Part shown: piece after piece, positions 53,445-61,801 of the stretch
How positions within the stretch are numbered: the stretch's first letter is position 1
Layout of the letters: each line of letters starts with the position of its first letter
DNA from: Propionimicrobium sp. PCR01-08-3
GTDB taxonomy: Bacteria > Actinomycetota > Actinomycetes > Propionibacteriales > Propionibacteriaceae
NCBI RefSeq assembly: GCF_030286045.1
Contig: NZ_CP127390.1
Coordinates: forward strand, 2,311,482 to 2,375,481
Length of the DNA: 64,000 bases
Direction of reading: 5' to 3'
Program-made: the position numbers and the translations under genes
Notes under the pieces: generated by a model
Told to the model about the DNA's origin: nothing
What the model saw: the letters and a program-made list of their open reading frames with translations, nothing else
Databases searched by the model: none

Positions 53445-53593
53445 TCCCCGACAGCAACACTCCACGACGTACCTCCACGTCCCACATGAAAGTCCTAATG
53501 GCCGCCCGCGTCCAGTCGAAACGTCTCGGCATGCATGCCCTGCAGCAGGACGGGCTGTGGATCATCCGGAGGATGTCTGCGAGGCTGAGGTAC

Positions 53594-54130
53594 ATGCACA
53601 TGGACGATCTCCATCTCGACAGGCCGACGCTCGACGACGTAGCGGCTATTCACACGATCTACAGCGATCCGAGAGTATGGACGCATCTGCCCTCAGGACG
53701 CCACGAGCGGCTTCAGACGACCGAAAGCATGGTGCAAGCCTGGATCGCTGGCTGGGAAGAAGACGGACTCTCGTCCTGGATAGTCCGCGATGCGAGGACG
53801 AATCAGGTCATGGGCAACGTGGGCTGTTGGGTGAAGCATGACGCATTCTGGAATCTCGGCTACCGGCTGGGCATCGAAGCGCAAGGCCGAGGAATCGCAA
53901 CCCGTGTGGCTAAACACGCGATAAGCCAGGCGCACCGGATAAATCCCGCGCTACCCGTGGTCGCCTACCTGCTGGAGCACAATCTCGCCTCGGCCCACGT
54001 CGCCGAAAAGGTGGGACTCGCGCTGCAACACCGCGGCCCCGACGCGGGAAACCCCGATCCGGCCGCGATCCGCTTGATCTACGCCGACCGCGCTCTTACC
54101 CAAAACCAAATCAAGGCGGCCATGGAATAG
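53594..54130 (+). CDS. GNAT-family acetyltransferase (RimJ/RimL-like)
   Basis: The protein is 178 residues from the ATG at 53,594, where GAGG lies upstream; the frame continues further 5' without support. GNAT motifs: VMGNVGCWVKH strand and GYRLGIEAQGRGIATRVAKHA, the acetyl-CoA loop, then NLASAHVAEKVGL. The family acetylates N-termini, small amines or toxins; substrate unknown. Confidence 0.82.
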   Translation: MHMDDLHLDRPTLDDVAAIHTIYSDPRVWTHLPSGRHERLQTTESMVQAWIAGWEEDGLSSWIVRDARTNQVMGNVGCWVKHDAFWNLGYRLGIEAQGRGIATRVAKHAISQAHRINPALPVVAYLLEHNLASAHVAEKVGLALQHRGPDAGNPDPAAIRLIYADRALTQNQIKAAME

Positions 54131-54243
54131 CACGCCGGGGTCGTCCACACCTGCCTTGCCTATGGACACAGTGACTCCAGCGGAGCGCTTGACCCAGGAT
54201 GCTAGCATTCGTGATATCAATACAAGGCTAACGGAGGCATCAG

Positions 54244-54477
54244 ATGTCGTCCATCATCGTGCGCGGACTCGACGAATCCGTGAAAGAACAACTCGCTAAT
54301 CAAGCCAAGCGCCACGGGCGTTCCATGGAAGCAGAGGCGCGCGACATCCTGGCTAAGGGTGTGAATCCCCCGCACATCGGCCTGGCCCTCATGCATGCCG
54401 CTCAGCAGATCGGCGGCATCGACGACCTCGCTGTGCCCGAAAGAACGGACACAGCGCGTGCAGTGGAGTTCGAATGA
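54244..54477 (+). CDS. FitA/VapB-type antitoxin
   Basis: The 77-residue protein starts MSSIIVRGLDESVKEQLANQ and is a ribbon-helix-helix antitoxin of the FitA type (RHGRSMEAEARDIL). GGAGG precedes the ATG. The stop overlaps the toxin start by ATGA. Confidence 0.88.
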   Translation: MSSIIVRGLDESVKEQLANQAKRHGRSMEAEARDILAKGVNPPHIGLALMHAAQQIGGIDDLAVPERTDTARAVEFE

Positions 54478-54893
54478 TCGTCCTCGACACGAACGTCATA
54501 TCTGAGACGATCAAGTCACGGCCAGATGCTCGCGTTGTCTCCTGGATGGAGACGCTGGTAGGCGAGGTCGCAATCACCGCCATCACACTCGGCGAACTAC
54601 TCGCCGGAGTGCGGCGGTTGCCCGATGGACAACGTAGATTCCAGCTGCACATGACAATTGACCTTGCAGTGGGCCCGTATCGCGACACATCGGCCATCTT
54701 GGCATTCGATGATGACGCCGCTACGCACTACGCCGACGTGTTGTTCGCCCGCGAACAAGCGGGGATGCCGATCAGCACGGCTGACGCCCAGATCGCGGCC
54801 ATCTGCAGGACACACCGCGCGATATGCGCGACACGCAACACGAAAGACTTTGCCCAGACCGGAGTAGATCTGGTCAACCCTTGGCTTGGGTAG
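54474..54893 (+). CDS. FitB/VapC-type PIN-domain toxin
   Basis: The 139-residue PIN RNase has Asp5 in IVLDTNVISE, Glu in TLGELLAGVRRL, ISTADAQIAAI with the third acidic residue, and ATRNTKDF. All catalytic positions look intact. It forms the typical FitAB pair with the upstream gene. Confidence 0.9.
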   Translation: MIVLDTNVISETIKSRPDARVVSWMETLVGEVAITAITLGELLAGVRRLPDGQRRFQLHMTIDLAVGPYRDTSAILAFDDDAATHYADVLFAREQAGMPISTADAQIAAICRTHRAICATRNTKDFAQTGVDLVNPWLG

Positions 54894-55214
54894 GAGCTCA
54901 GCACCACCGTTATACCAGCCCAGCCCACGCCGAATCCTCCAAAGTCATACCCAACGCGCTGTTCAGCGAAAGGGCGAAAGTGGCGAGAAAGGCTGGGGGA
55001 AATGACGAGCAAATGGTGGAAAAATCGGTGGAGAACGGGCGCTTTCCGCTGCCACCGGGCCGGCATCGGCTTTGTGCCGAGCGTCGAGCAGGCCCAGCAG
55101 TGGCTCCTCGACATGCACTCCTTCCACGCCTGAACACCACCGAGGGCCGGGATGTCGGAGCACCGGCACCATCGTCGACCACGGGCGACCAGATGCAGGC
55201 CACCGGCGCCGGCG
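54894..55214. other. Stretch without a recognisable gene
   Basis: These 321 bp between the PIN toxin and the convergent transporter gene show only short frames of poor quality on either strand. No repeat, RNA or terminator stands out. It marks the border of the mosaic region to the right. Confidence 0.5.
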
Positions 55215-56351
55215 CTACCGCTTTGCGGGGAGCAGCAGGGATCCGAGGACGCATCCGATGAGGAGTGCGGTGGCGAGGATGAACGCGTTGCTGTACCCGT
55301 TTCCGATCACCGGTGCGACGAGGATCGGGCCGAGGATCTGCCCAAGGCCGTAGACCGCGGTAAGGCGGGCGGGAGCGCTCTTGATGCGTAGTTCGTGGGC
55401 CTCGCTGATCGAGAGTTGCGTGATACCCATGAACGTCGCCCCGAACAGGGCGGCAGCAACGAAGGCCGCGGCGGCGCTGCCGGAGATCAGCGGCAACAGC
55501 GCGGCCCCGAGCTGGATGGTATACGCGGCGGCGAAGGTCATACGGGCGCTCGCACGAAGGCGGAGGCGTCGCCAGATCGCTGGTGAGACGATCGCAGCAA
55601 CTCCGGCGACGACCCACACACTGGTGGCGATCTCCGTGGTCGTGGTCTCCTGCACGACGGCCACGAGGTAGGTGCCGACGATGATGTAGCCGACCCCTTC
55701 GAGGAAGTAGGTGACCATCAACGCCCGACGGCTTCGCACACCCGCTCGGCCGGGCAGCTGCTCGGGCACAGCAGAGCCGGCGCCCGAGGCTGGGGCTGGC
55801 TCTACAGTGGGCAGGCGGATGGCGCAGGCCGGCACGGTGAGCACGGCAGCCAGGCCTGCCGAGACGTACCACAGCGCGTCCCAGGTGAGGGTGCCGAGGC
55901 CGAGGACAAGCAGGCCGGAGAGACAGATACCGACTCCCACTCCGCCGTAGGCCAGACCCGGCTCCCCGCCCTTGCGGCCGATGTCGATCGCGCTGTGCGA
56001 GAGGCAGACGAAGACGAAGGCCGAGGCGAGCCCGGAGAGCAGCCGAGTCGCGCAGAACCAGATCAGCCCCTCGGACCAGGGCATGACCGCGAGTGTGGCG
56101 ACGACTAGGACCAGCGAGGTCCGCAGGAGCGTGGTGCTGATCCAGGCCGGGTAGCGGGAGAGCAGGAGTGCTCCGATGAGGTACCCGAGGTAGTTCGCCG
56201 CCGCGATCCACGAGGTCCAGGCCGCCGGCAGCGCGAGGGCGGTGGCCATGATGGGCAGGATCGGGGTGTAGACGAACCTGCCGATGCCCATCGCCACGGC
56301 GAATCCGGCGGTCACCTGTGCCGTGAGCACGCGCGCGCGACCGTTGACCAT
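55215..56351 (-). CDS. MFS transporter, YbfB/YjiJ family
   Basis: The 378-residue membrane protein has about twelve helices and the YbfB/YjiJ start FAVAMGIGRFVYTPILPIMA. It is predicted to move a small organic solute; the substrate is unknown. It is the last gene of a minus-strand unit with a carboxymuconolactone-decarboxylase-like gene and the broken FAD-protein gene, so it may have handled the product or substrate of that pathway. Confidence 0.88.
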   Translation of the reverse strand: MVNGRARVLTAQVTAGFAVAMGIGRFVYTPILPIMATALALPAAWTSWIAAANYLGYLIGALLLSRYPAWISTTLLRTSLVLVVATLAVMPWSEGLIWFCATRLLSGLASAFVFVCLSHSAIDIGRKGGEPGLAYGGVGVGICLSGLLVLGLGTLTWDALWYVSAGLAAVLTVPACAIRLPTVEPAPASGAGSAVPEQLPGRAGVRSRRALMVTYFLEGVGYIIVGTYLVAVVQETTTTEIATSVWVVAGVAAIVSPAIWRRLRLRASARMTFAAAYTIQLGAALLPLISGSAAAAFVAAALFGATFMGITQLSISEAHELRIKSAPARLTAVYGLGQILGPILVAPVIGNGYSNAFILATALLIGCVLGSLLLPAKR

Positions 56352-56379
56352 GACGTGAGATTCGTTCCCTGCGTCGGGG

Positions 56380-56787
56380 TTAGTCGCGCGCGGTCGCGTC
56401 GCCGGGGTCTGCTTCTTGTTGCTCTTCTTGCGCGATCGCTTGGGCGACTTTCGCGCCTTCGACGGCGGCGGGCATGCCGGAGTAGACCCCGGCGTGGAGG
56501 ATCGCCTCGACGATCTCTTCGAACGTGCAGCCGTTGCGGCGGGCGCCGCGGATATGTGTGCGCAGCTCGTGTGTGCGGTCGAGAGCGGCGAGGATGCCCA
56601 CGGTGATCAGGCTGCGTTCGCGCAGGGTCAGCTCGTCTCGGGGCCAGAGGAACCCCCACGGGGTGTTCTCGAGCAGTTCGAGCACGGGCTCGGCAGGAGC
56701 CCAGCCTTTCAGGGTCGTGTTGACGTAGTTGTTGCCGAGTACCTGTCGCCGGATCGCGTCGGCGTCGGGTCGTTCTGCGTTGGTCAT
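56380..56787 (-). CDS. Carboxymuconolactone decarboxylase family protein
   Basis: The 135-residue helical protein has the CMD core: LTLRERSLITVGILAAL and ELRTHIRGARRNGCTFEEIV, with the conserved His and no catalytic Cys pair, so it is of the PcaC-type rather than AhpD. Its ATG overlaps the stop of the upstream FAD-protein fragment. It probably acts on a ring-cleavage-type compound. Confidence 0.88.
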   Translation of the reverse strand: MTNAERPDADAIRRQVLGNNYVNTTLKGWAPAEPVLELLENTPWGFLWPRDELTLRERSLITVGILAALDRTHELRTHIRGARRNGCTFEEIVEAILHAGVYSGMPAAVEGAKVAQAIAQEEQQEADPGDATARD

Positions 56788-57757
56788 GGCTGGCTCCCTT
56801 CGTGGTGAGTCGTCGCCGGGCTGTCGCTGTCGTCTGTGAGCATCGTATGGGCGATGGAGTTCGCGTCCTGGAAGATCACGGAGTTGACGAAGGGCCGGAT
56901 CGTGGCCGCGGTGCCCCAGTGCAGGCCTTCCGAGGGCACTCCGTAGAGGAGCACGCGGTCATCGGCTTGCCCGTGCGGGTCGAGGACGCGGAAGTCGCGC
57001 GGGTTCACGGCAACGGCACCGGAACTGGTGAAGTTGTCATCGAACCGGTGCACGCCGACCAGGCCCGCGTTGAGCAGATTCTGCAGGAGCTCGTCGGCGG
57101 TGCCGAGCGCGTCGACCCGGGGTTGGCGAGCTTCGACGACCGCCTCGACGGAGATGGGCTCGGTTGGGAAGTAGCGGCCTGTGACGGTGACGGTGCGCAT
57201 GTCCGCGTCGGGGCTGATGAACGGATCCGGCGGCAACAGGGTGACCGTTCCTGCCCGCATCGCCGCGGCGAGCTGCTCGACCCGATAGAGCGGCGGGCCG
57301 ATGGAGACGAAGGAGTTGAACGGTGTGTAGAACGAGCTGAGTTCCTCGCGGAAGGACCAGTCCGTGATGGTGCCTTCTTGGACGGCCTGGCGGACTTCGT
57401 TGCGGATGTCGCGCAGCACGTCCAGTGCCGCTTTGAAGGCGCCGCGCTTGTTGCCCCGTCGGGTCTCGGTGATATCGCGCTGCAGATAGGCGATGGCCCG
57501 TTGCTGGTACTGCGCGGTGCTCTCGACGCCGTCGGTGCTGATCCGGGGTTCGAGCACGTCTTGTCGCTCCAATGTCAGTGTGGTCGTGCCGTCTTCGTTG
57601 ACGGTGGCCGGTGAAGCGGCGGCGGGCTGACTCGTTCCCGTGCTGTCATCACGATGAGCGAGGAAGGAACGGATCGTGCTGGGCTTCGAGAATGGGAAGC
57701 GTGGTGGCGGGTTGGCTCCTTCCCTGAGGTCGCCTTCGTGGTTGACGTGGTCTTGTC
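56784..57757 (-). pseudogene. FAD/NAD(P)-binding protein, C-terminal piece
   Basis: The open frame continues back from the stop at 56,784 to about 57,757 and matches the C-terminal half of large FAD/NAD(P)-binding proteins: FKAALDVLRDIRNEVRQAV, FYTPFNSFVSIGPPLYRVEQ, DPHGQADDRVLLYGVPSEGL. The part with the nucleotide-binding folds is missing here; the preceding portion of the same protein lies at 59,904-60,452. There is no proper start codon and the 5' side runs into insertion-sequence DNA. Confidence 0.8.
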
Positions 57758-57878
57758 ATGTCGCCCGTCGCCGCTTCGCTGAGGGCCGGTGTGACTTCAT
57801 TGGAGCGTGACCCCGTAATGGGTTCTTGATTGAGGCATGTCCACCGGTCGACCCCTGAAAAGTGAGAGGAGAACAGAG

Positions 57879-58955
57879 ATGAACGAGAAGATCGTGATCG
57901 GGCTCGACCCGCATAAAGATGTCCTGGTCGCCGTCGCCGTGGACGGCAACGGCCGACAGCTCGACGTGAAAGACGCCACCGCGCGGCCCCGCGGGTATCG
58001 GGTCCTGCTGGCCTGGGCGAGGAAGCTCGGCCCTCATCGATGGGCGGTAGAGGACGTGCGTCACGTCGCTGGCGGTCTGGTGCGGTTCCTACTCGCCGAA
58101 GACGAGCAGGTCGTGTGGGTGCCGACGCATATGAGTTCGGACTACCGGCGTCGGGTGCGTGCAATCGGGAAGTCCGATCCGATCGACGCGCTGGCTTGCG
58201 CACGTGCAGCGTTGGCGGAGGACCTGCCGGTCGCGGTGCCGGAGACCGATGTCCGCGAGGTGAAGGTGCTCCTGGACCATCGGGAGGATCTGGTGGGTGA
58301 GATGGTACGGATGTGTTGCAGGCTGCGGTGGCATCTCCATGACATAGACCCGGACTTTGCCGCGACGATCCCGGCTCGCAAACTGCATCGGCCGAAGTGG
58401 AACACCATGGTCGCTGCGTTCCTAAGCGAGCGTGACGGCGGTGTCGAGGTCTCGATCTGCTTGGACCTGATCGAACGGATCAAGGAGCTCGGCGACCGCG
58501 CTGGATGCCTGGAGCGTGAACTGGAAGAACGGGTCAAGGTCGAGGCTCCGCAACTGCTGGAGTTGCCGGGGTGCGGACCGATGTCGGCGGCGCGGATCGT
58601 TGCCGAGACCGGTGATCCCTCAAGATTCAAGTCGGCGGCGGCGTTCGCGATGTTCACCGGCTGCGCGCCGATCCCAGCGTCCTCTGGAAACAGTCAGCGG
58701 GTGAGACTGAATCGTGGTGGGAACCGGCGGATGAACGCTGCGATCCATCGCATCGCAATCACGCAGAAGCGCATGTATCCGCCCGCGCAGGAATACCTTG
58801 CCGCGAGGCGGGCGCTCGGGAACTCCAACATAGAAGCAATCCGCGCGCTGAAGCGGCATCTGGCGCGGAGCGTGTTCACGGTACTGCGACGGGGCCCGGC
58901 GGCCGGGAGGGTGACGTCGTTGGGGCCGGAAATGGCAGAACTCGTCGTAGCGTGA
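57879..58955 (+). CDS. IS110-family transposase
   Basis: The 358-residue transposase starts at ATG with AGAGGA nine bases before. The N-terminal DEDD domain reads VIGLDPHKDVLV, AVEDVRHVAG and KSDPIDALACARA; the C-terminal Transposase_20 domain has LLELPGCGPMSAARIV and FAMFTGCAPIPASSG with its conserved Ser. It looks intact. IS110 elements lack usual terminal repeats, so the exact ends cannot be set, but the insert lies between two pieces of one host gene. Confidence 0.93.
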   Translation: MNEKIVIGLDPHKDVLVAVAVDGNGRQLDVKDATARPRGYRVLLAWARKLGPHRWAVEDVRHVAGGLVRFLLAEDEQVVWVPTHMSSDYRRRVRAIGKSDPIDALACARAALAEDLPVAVPETDVREVKVLLDHREDLVGEMVRMCCRLRWHLHDIDPDFAATIPARKLHRPKWNTMVAAFLSERDGGVEVSICLDLIERIKELGDRAGCLERELEERVKVEAPQLLELPGCGPMSAARIVAETGDPSRFKSAAAFAMFTGCAPIPASSGNSQRVRLNRGGNRRMNAAIHRIAITQKRMYPPAQEYLAARRALGNSNIEAIRALKRHLARSVFTVLRRGPAAGRVTSLGPEMAELVVA

Positions 58956-59045
58956 AGGTGTGAAGAACCTTCCGCGAAGGTCGGTTTCGGGTGTCTTCTG
59001 ACTCTGCGCCATGATTCTCTTGACGGTGGTTGTGGTCGAAGCCAA

Positions 59046-59522
59046 TCAGCGGCGTTCGGCGAGCGATTCGCCGGTCTCTAGGAGGGTCTTCAGGCCGCTG
59101 AGGACGAGCATCCATCCGGCGCCAAAGACCCCGGCCGCGGTGTGCGGGGACTCATCGAGTTGATCGTGGATGACGGTAACCATGCAGGTACCGTTGGCCT
59201 GATCGTCGATCTGCCATGTGACGCGGCTGGCGGGCTCGTCGACCGCATCGGGGCTGAACAGGGATCGCCAGCCAACGACGAGCCGGTGCGGGGGTTCGGA
59301 TTCGAGGACCGTCTCGTCTCCCCAGAGAGAGGTGCCGTCGGGCGAGCGATAGCGGAACGGGGTACCGACTTCGCCGCTGGTCTCCACGTGAGAGCCGTAG
59401 AAGTACTTGGCGGTAAACTCTGGCGTGACGATCGCGTCCCAGATGGCGTCGGCGGATGCCTTGATGAAGATCCGGTAGATCTGCGGTGCGGTGGCCGGTG
59501 CCCCGGCATCGGTGTTCGTCAT
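59046..59522 (-). CDS. SRPBCC/AHSA1-domain protein
   Basis: The 158-residue protein has the activator-of-Hsp90/START-like fold: IYRIFIKASADAIWDAIVTPEF, YFYGSHV, and LVVGWRSLFSP. Such small proteins next to an ArsR gene are frequent and often bind hydrophobic ligands; their function is mostly unknown. The start overlaps the ArsR stop by 4 bp. Confidence 0.85.
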   Translation of the reverse strand: MTNTDAGAPATAPQIYRIFIKASADAIWDAIVTPEFTAKYFYGSHVETSGEVGTPFRYRSPDGTSLWGDETVLESEPPHRLVVGWRSLFSPDAVDEPASRVTWQIDDQANGTCMVTVIHDQLDESPHTAAGVFGAGWMLVLSGLKTLLETGESLAERR

Positions 59523-59836
59523 GATGACTCCTCGAGTTGTGTCTTCAAATCAGTGAGCGCCGCGACGCGTGACGCGGTGTACTTGCCGATCCAGCGGTCG
59601 TGGATCTGCCGGATCGGGACGGGATTGAGGAAGTGGAGCTTGTATCGGCCCTCGCGGCGCGTGGTGATCAGCCCGGCGTCTTCGAGCACGTTCAAGTGCT
59701 TGGCGATGCCGAAACGGCTCAGCGGAAACCCCTCCTCAAGCTCTCCTTGGGTCAGGGCATCATGCATGAAGAGACGGTCCAACAGGGCGCGGCGCGTCTC
59801 GTCGGCCAGGGCCTTGAAAACAGCGTCATTGTCCAC
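59519..59836 (-). CDS. ArsR-family winged-helix repressor
   Basis: The 105-residue protein starts MDNDAVFKALADETRRALLD and has the helix-turn-helix SRFGIAKHLNVLEDAGLI. No Cys pair for metal sensing is visible. It is coupled to the SRPBCC gene. A palindrome 11 bp upstream is its probable operator. Confidence 0.88.
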   Translation of the reverse strand: MDNDAVFKALADETRRALLDRLFMHDALTQGELEEGFPLSRFGIAKHLNVLEDAGLITTRREGRYKLHFLNPVPIRQIHDRWIGKYTASRVAALTDLKTQLEESS

Positions 59837-59847
59837 ACTGAAAGATT

Positions 59848-59867
59848 ATGTGACTGATTAGTCACAT
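59848..59867. promoter_or_regulatory. Palindromic operator of the ArsR/SRPBCC pair
   Basis: ATGTGACT, GATT, AGTCACAT is a perfect 8-bp inverted repeat, 11 bp before the ArsR start. ArsR repressors bind sites of this kind. Confidence 0.65.
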
Positions 59868-59903
59868 GTCAATCTTCGCAGGAAGCAAGCAGCAGATGCG
59901 CAC

Positions 59904-60452
59904 TCAAGAGCACTTCTTGACATTGACCCACGGGAAGCCCGCAGCCGGCAGACCCGCATGCTGCCGCAACTGCCGGTAGGCCTCGGGGCCTGCCGTCAGC
60001 GCCGCATGGACGTCCTCGGTCGTCAGTCCCGCGGAGCGTTCGTTGGCCTGTGCGAGGGTGTAGGCGAGTTCGACCTCACGCACGACTGCTGGCCAGACGT
60101 CGCGGCCGAAGGACACCGGCCCGGTTTCGCGCTGTCTGCGCAGCTGCTCGGTGTAGGCGAGGGTGAGGAACTTCGGTTCCCACCGCTCGTCGGGGGCCTT
60201 CTCGTTGACCCCGCGCGCGTGGTATGGGACACCGCGGCGGGAGCTGACGTAGAGGCGGGGCTCCGTGCCCGAGGGCTCGTAGCTGAGTCCGTCCTCGGTG
60301 CGCACGTACCTGCCGCCGAGCCTGGTCGTGAGCAGTTCGATGTAGTCGAAGAATGTCAGCCCCAGACCGAGGAGGAGCACGTGCTGCTTGTCGGCCAGCT
60401 TCGCAGCCGTCCGCACCGTCGCATCACCGGTGGGCACGTAGAGGAAGTTCAT
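59904..60452 (-). pseudogene. FAD/NAD(P)-binding protein, middle piece
   Basis: The frame from MNFLYVPTGDATVRT has the nucleotide-binding GLGLTFFDYIELLTTRLGGR and SSRRGVPYHARGVNEKAPDE, hallmarks of the same family as the C-terminal piece at 56,784. It ends at a stop after PWVNVKKCS near 59,904. The N-terminal ~150 residues are missing where the IS21 remnant begins. One ancestral gene has thus lost its 5' end and been split by 2.2 kb of insertion DNA. Confidence 0.8.
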
Positions 60453-60936
60453 GTCCCCGTCCGATTTCAACCAGCAGTTCACCGATTGGCTGGCCACGGC
60501 GAACACCCGGATGGTACGCACGATCGCCGCGCGGCCTGCTGACCGGCTCGAGATCGATCGGGCTGCGATGCTCGCCCTGCCGCCGGTGCCACCTGTGGTC
60601 GGGTGGCGCAACCAGGTGCGGCTGGGCCGCGACTACTACGTGCGGATCGCGTCGAACGACTACTCCGTCGACCCGACCGCGATCGGCCGCATGGTCGAGG
60701 CCCGCGCCGACCTCGACCGAGTCCAGGTGCGGCTGGATGGCAGGCTCGTCGGCGAGCATTCCCGGCTGTGGGCCCGGGGCCTCACCCTCACCGACCCGGC
60801 CCATGTGGCCACCGCCGCCCGGCTGCGACGCGAGTTCCAACAACCCCGGCCGCGACCCACGGTTGATGACTTGGTTCGTGACCTGGCCGACTACGACAAG
60901 GCGTTCGGGATCGACACCCAGGCAGGCCCACGATGA
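60442..60936 (+). pseudogene. istA: istA remnant (IS21 transposase, C-terminal 160 residues)
   Basis: The frame FMSPSDFNQQFTDWLATANT then RDYYVRIASNDYSVDP matches the C-terminal Mu-transposase-like domain of IstA. The DDE catalytic core upstream is missing and an in-frame TAG lies at 60,439. The stop overlaps the istB start (ATGA), the usual arrangement. Confidence 0.85.
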
Positions 60937-61727
60937 CCACCGAGACCAACGACAGCACCAAGCAGCTGACCTGGCTGGCCGGCGCCCTCAAAGCGCCCCG
61001 GATCCTGGAATCGGCCACCCGGCTGGCCGATCAAGCCAGGGCTGCCGGCTGGACGTTCGAGGACTACCTGGCCGCCGTGTTAGAACGCGAATTGTCCGCC
61101 CGCAACGCTTCCGGCGCCGACATGCGGATCCGGGCCGCCGGGTTCGGCACCCGCAAGACGTTGGACGACTTCGACTTCGACACCCAACCCGCAATACGCC
61201 AGCAAGTCGCCGCGCTCGCCTCCGGCGGCTTCCTGGCCGAGGCCCGTAACGTTGTCCTGCTCGGCCCGCCCGGCACCGGCAAAACCCACCTCGCCATCGG
61301 CCTGGGTATCAAGGCGGCCCACTACGGCCATCGCGTCCTGTTCGCGACCGCGACCGACTGGGTCACCCGCCTCACCGACGCCCACCACGCCGGGAAACTG
61401 CCTGCCGAACTCACCCGGCTACGCCGCTACGGCCTGATCATCGTCGACGAGGTCGGCTACCTCCCCTTCGAACAAGACGCCGCGAACCTGTTCTTCCAGT
61501 TGGTGTCCAGCCGGTACGAACACGCCAGCCTGATCCTCACCTCCAACCTGCCATTCTCCGGCTGGGGAGGCGTCTTCGGAGACCAAGTCGTCGCTGCTGC
61601 GATGATCGACCGCATCGTCCACCACGCCGACGTCCTCACCCTCAAAGGAGCCAGCTACCGACTCCGCAACCGAGGCATCGACAGCCTCCCCAGCATCAGA
61701 ACAACAACCGACAACAACGAGGGCTAA
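60933..61727 (+). CDS. istB: IstB-like ATP-binding protein of IS21
   Basis: The 264-residue AAA+ protein has Walker A GPPGTGKTHLAIGLG and the Walker B VDEVGYLPFEQDAANLFFQL. It helps IstA in target selection. Intact, but without a full istA it is not self-sufficient. Confidence 0.93.
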   Translation: MTTETNDSTKQLTWLAGALKAPRILESATRLADQARAAGWTFEDYLAAVLERELSARNASGADMRIRAAGFGTRKTLDDFDFDTQPAIRQQVAALASGGFLAEARNVVLLGPPGTGKTHLAIGLGIKAAHYGHRVLFATATDWVTRLTDAHHAGKLPAELTRLRRYGLIIVDEVGYLPFEQDAANLFFQLVSSRYEHASLILTSNLPFSGWGGVFGDQVVAAAMIDRIVHHADVLTLKGASYRLRNRGIDSLPSIRTTTDNNEG

Positions 61728-61801
61728 ACTGCCCACAACCGTTCACTTTTCGACCAGCAAAACCGACCAGAATTCGAGCGGCACCGACATTTGGCGCGCC
61801 A

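Larger units (their letters stand above)
60442..61789 (+). mobile_element. IS21-family remnant (3' part of istA plus istB and right end)
   Basis: The remnant has the last third of istA, all of istB and a right end that includes the repeat CGACCAG at 61,751-61,757 and 61,764-61,770, as is typical of multiple transposase-binding repeats at IS21 termini. The outermost bases read ACCGACA at 61,789. The left part of the element, including most of istA, is gone. The left boundary is a few bases from 60,442. Confidence 0.8.

Noticed and set aside
54824-55261. 145-codon frame after the PIN toxin
   Set aside because: It begins in another frame of the toxin gene and has no recognisable content.
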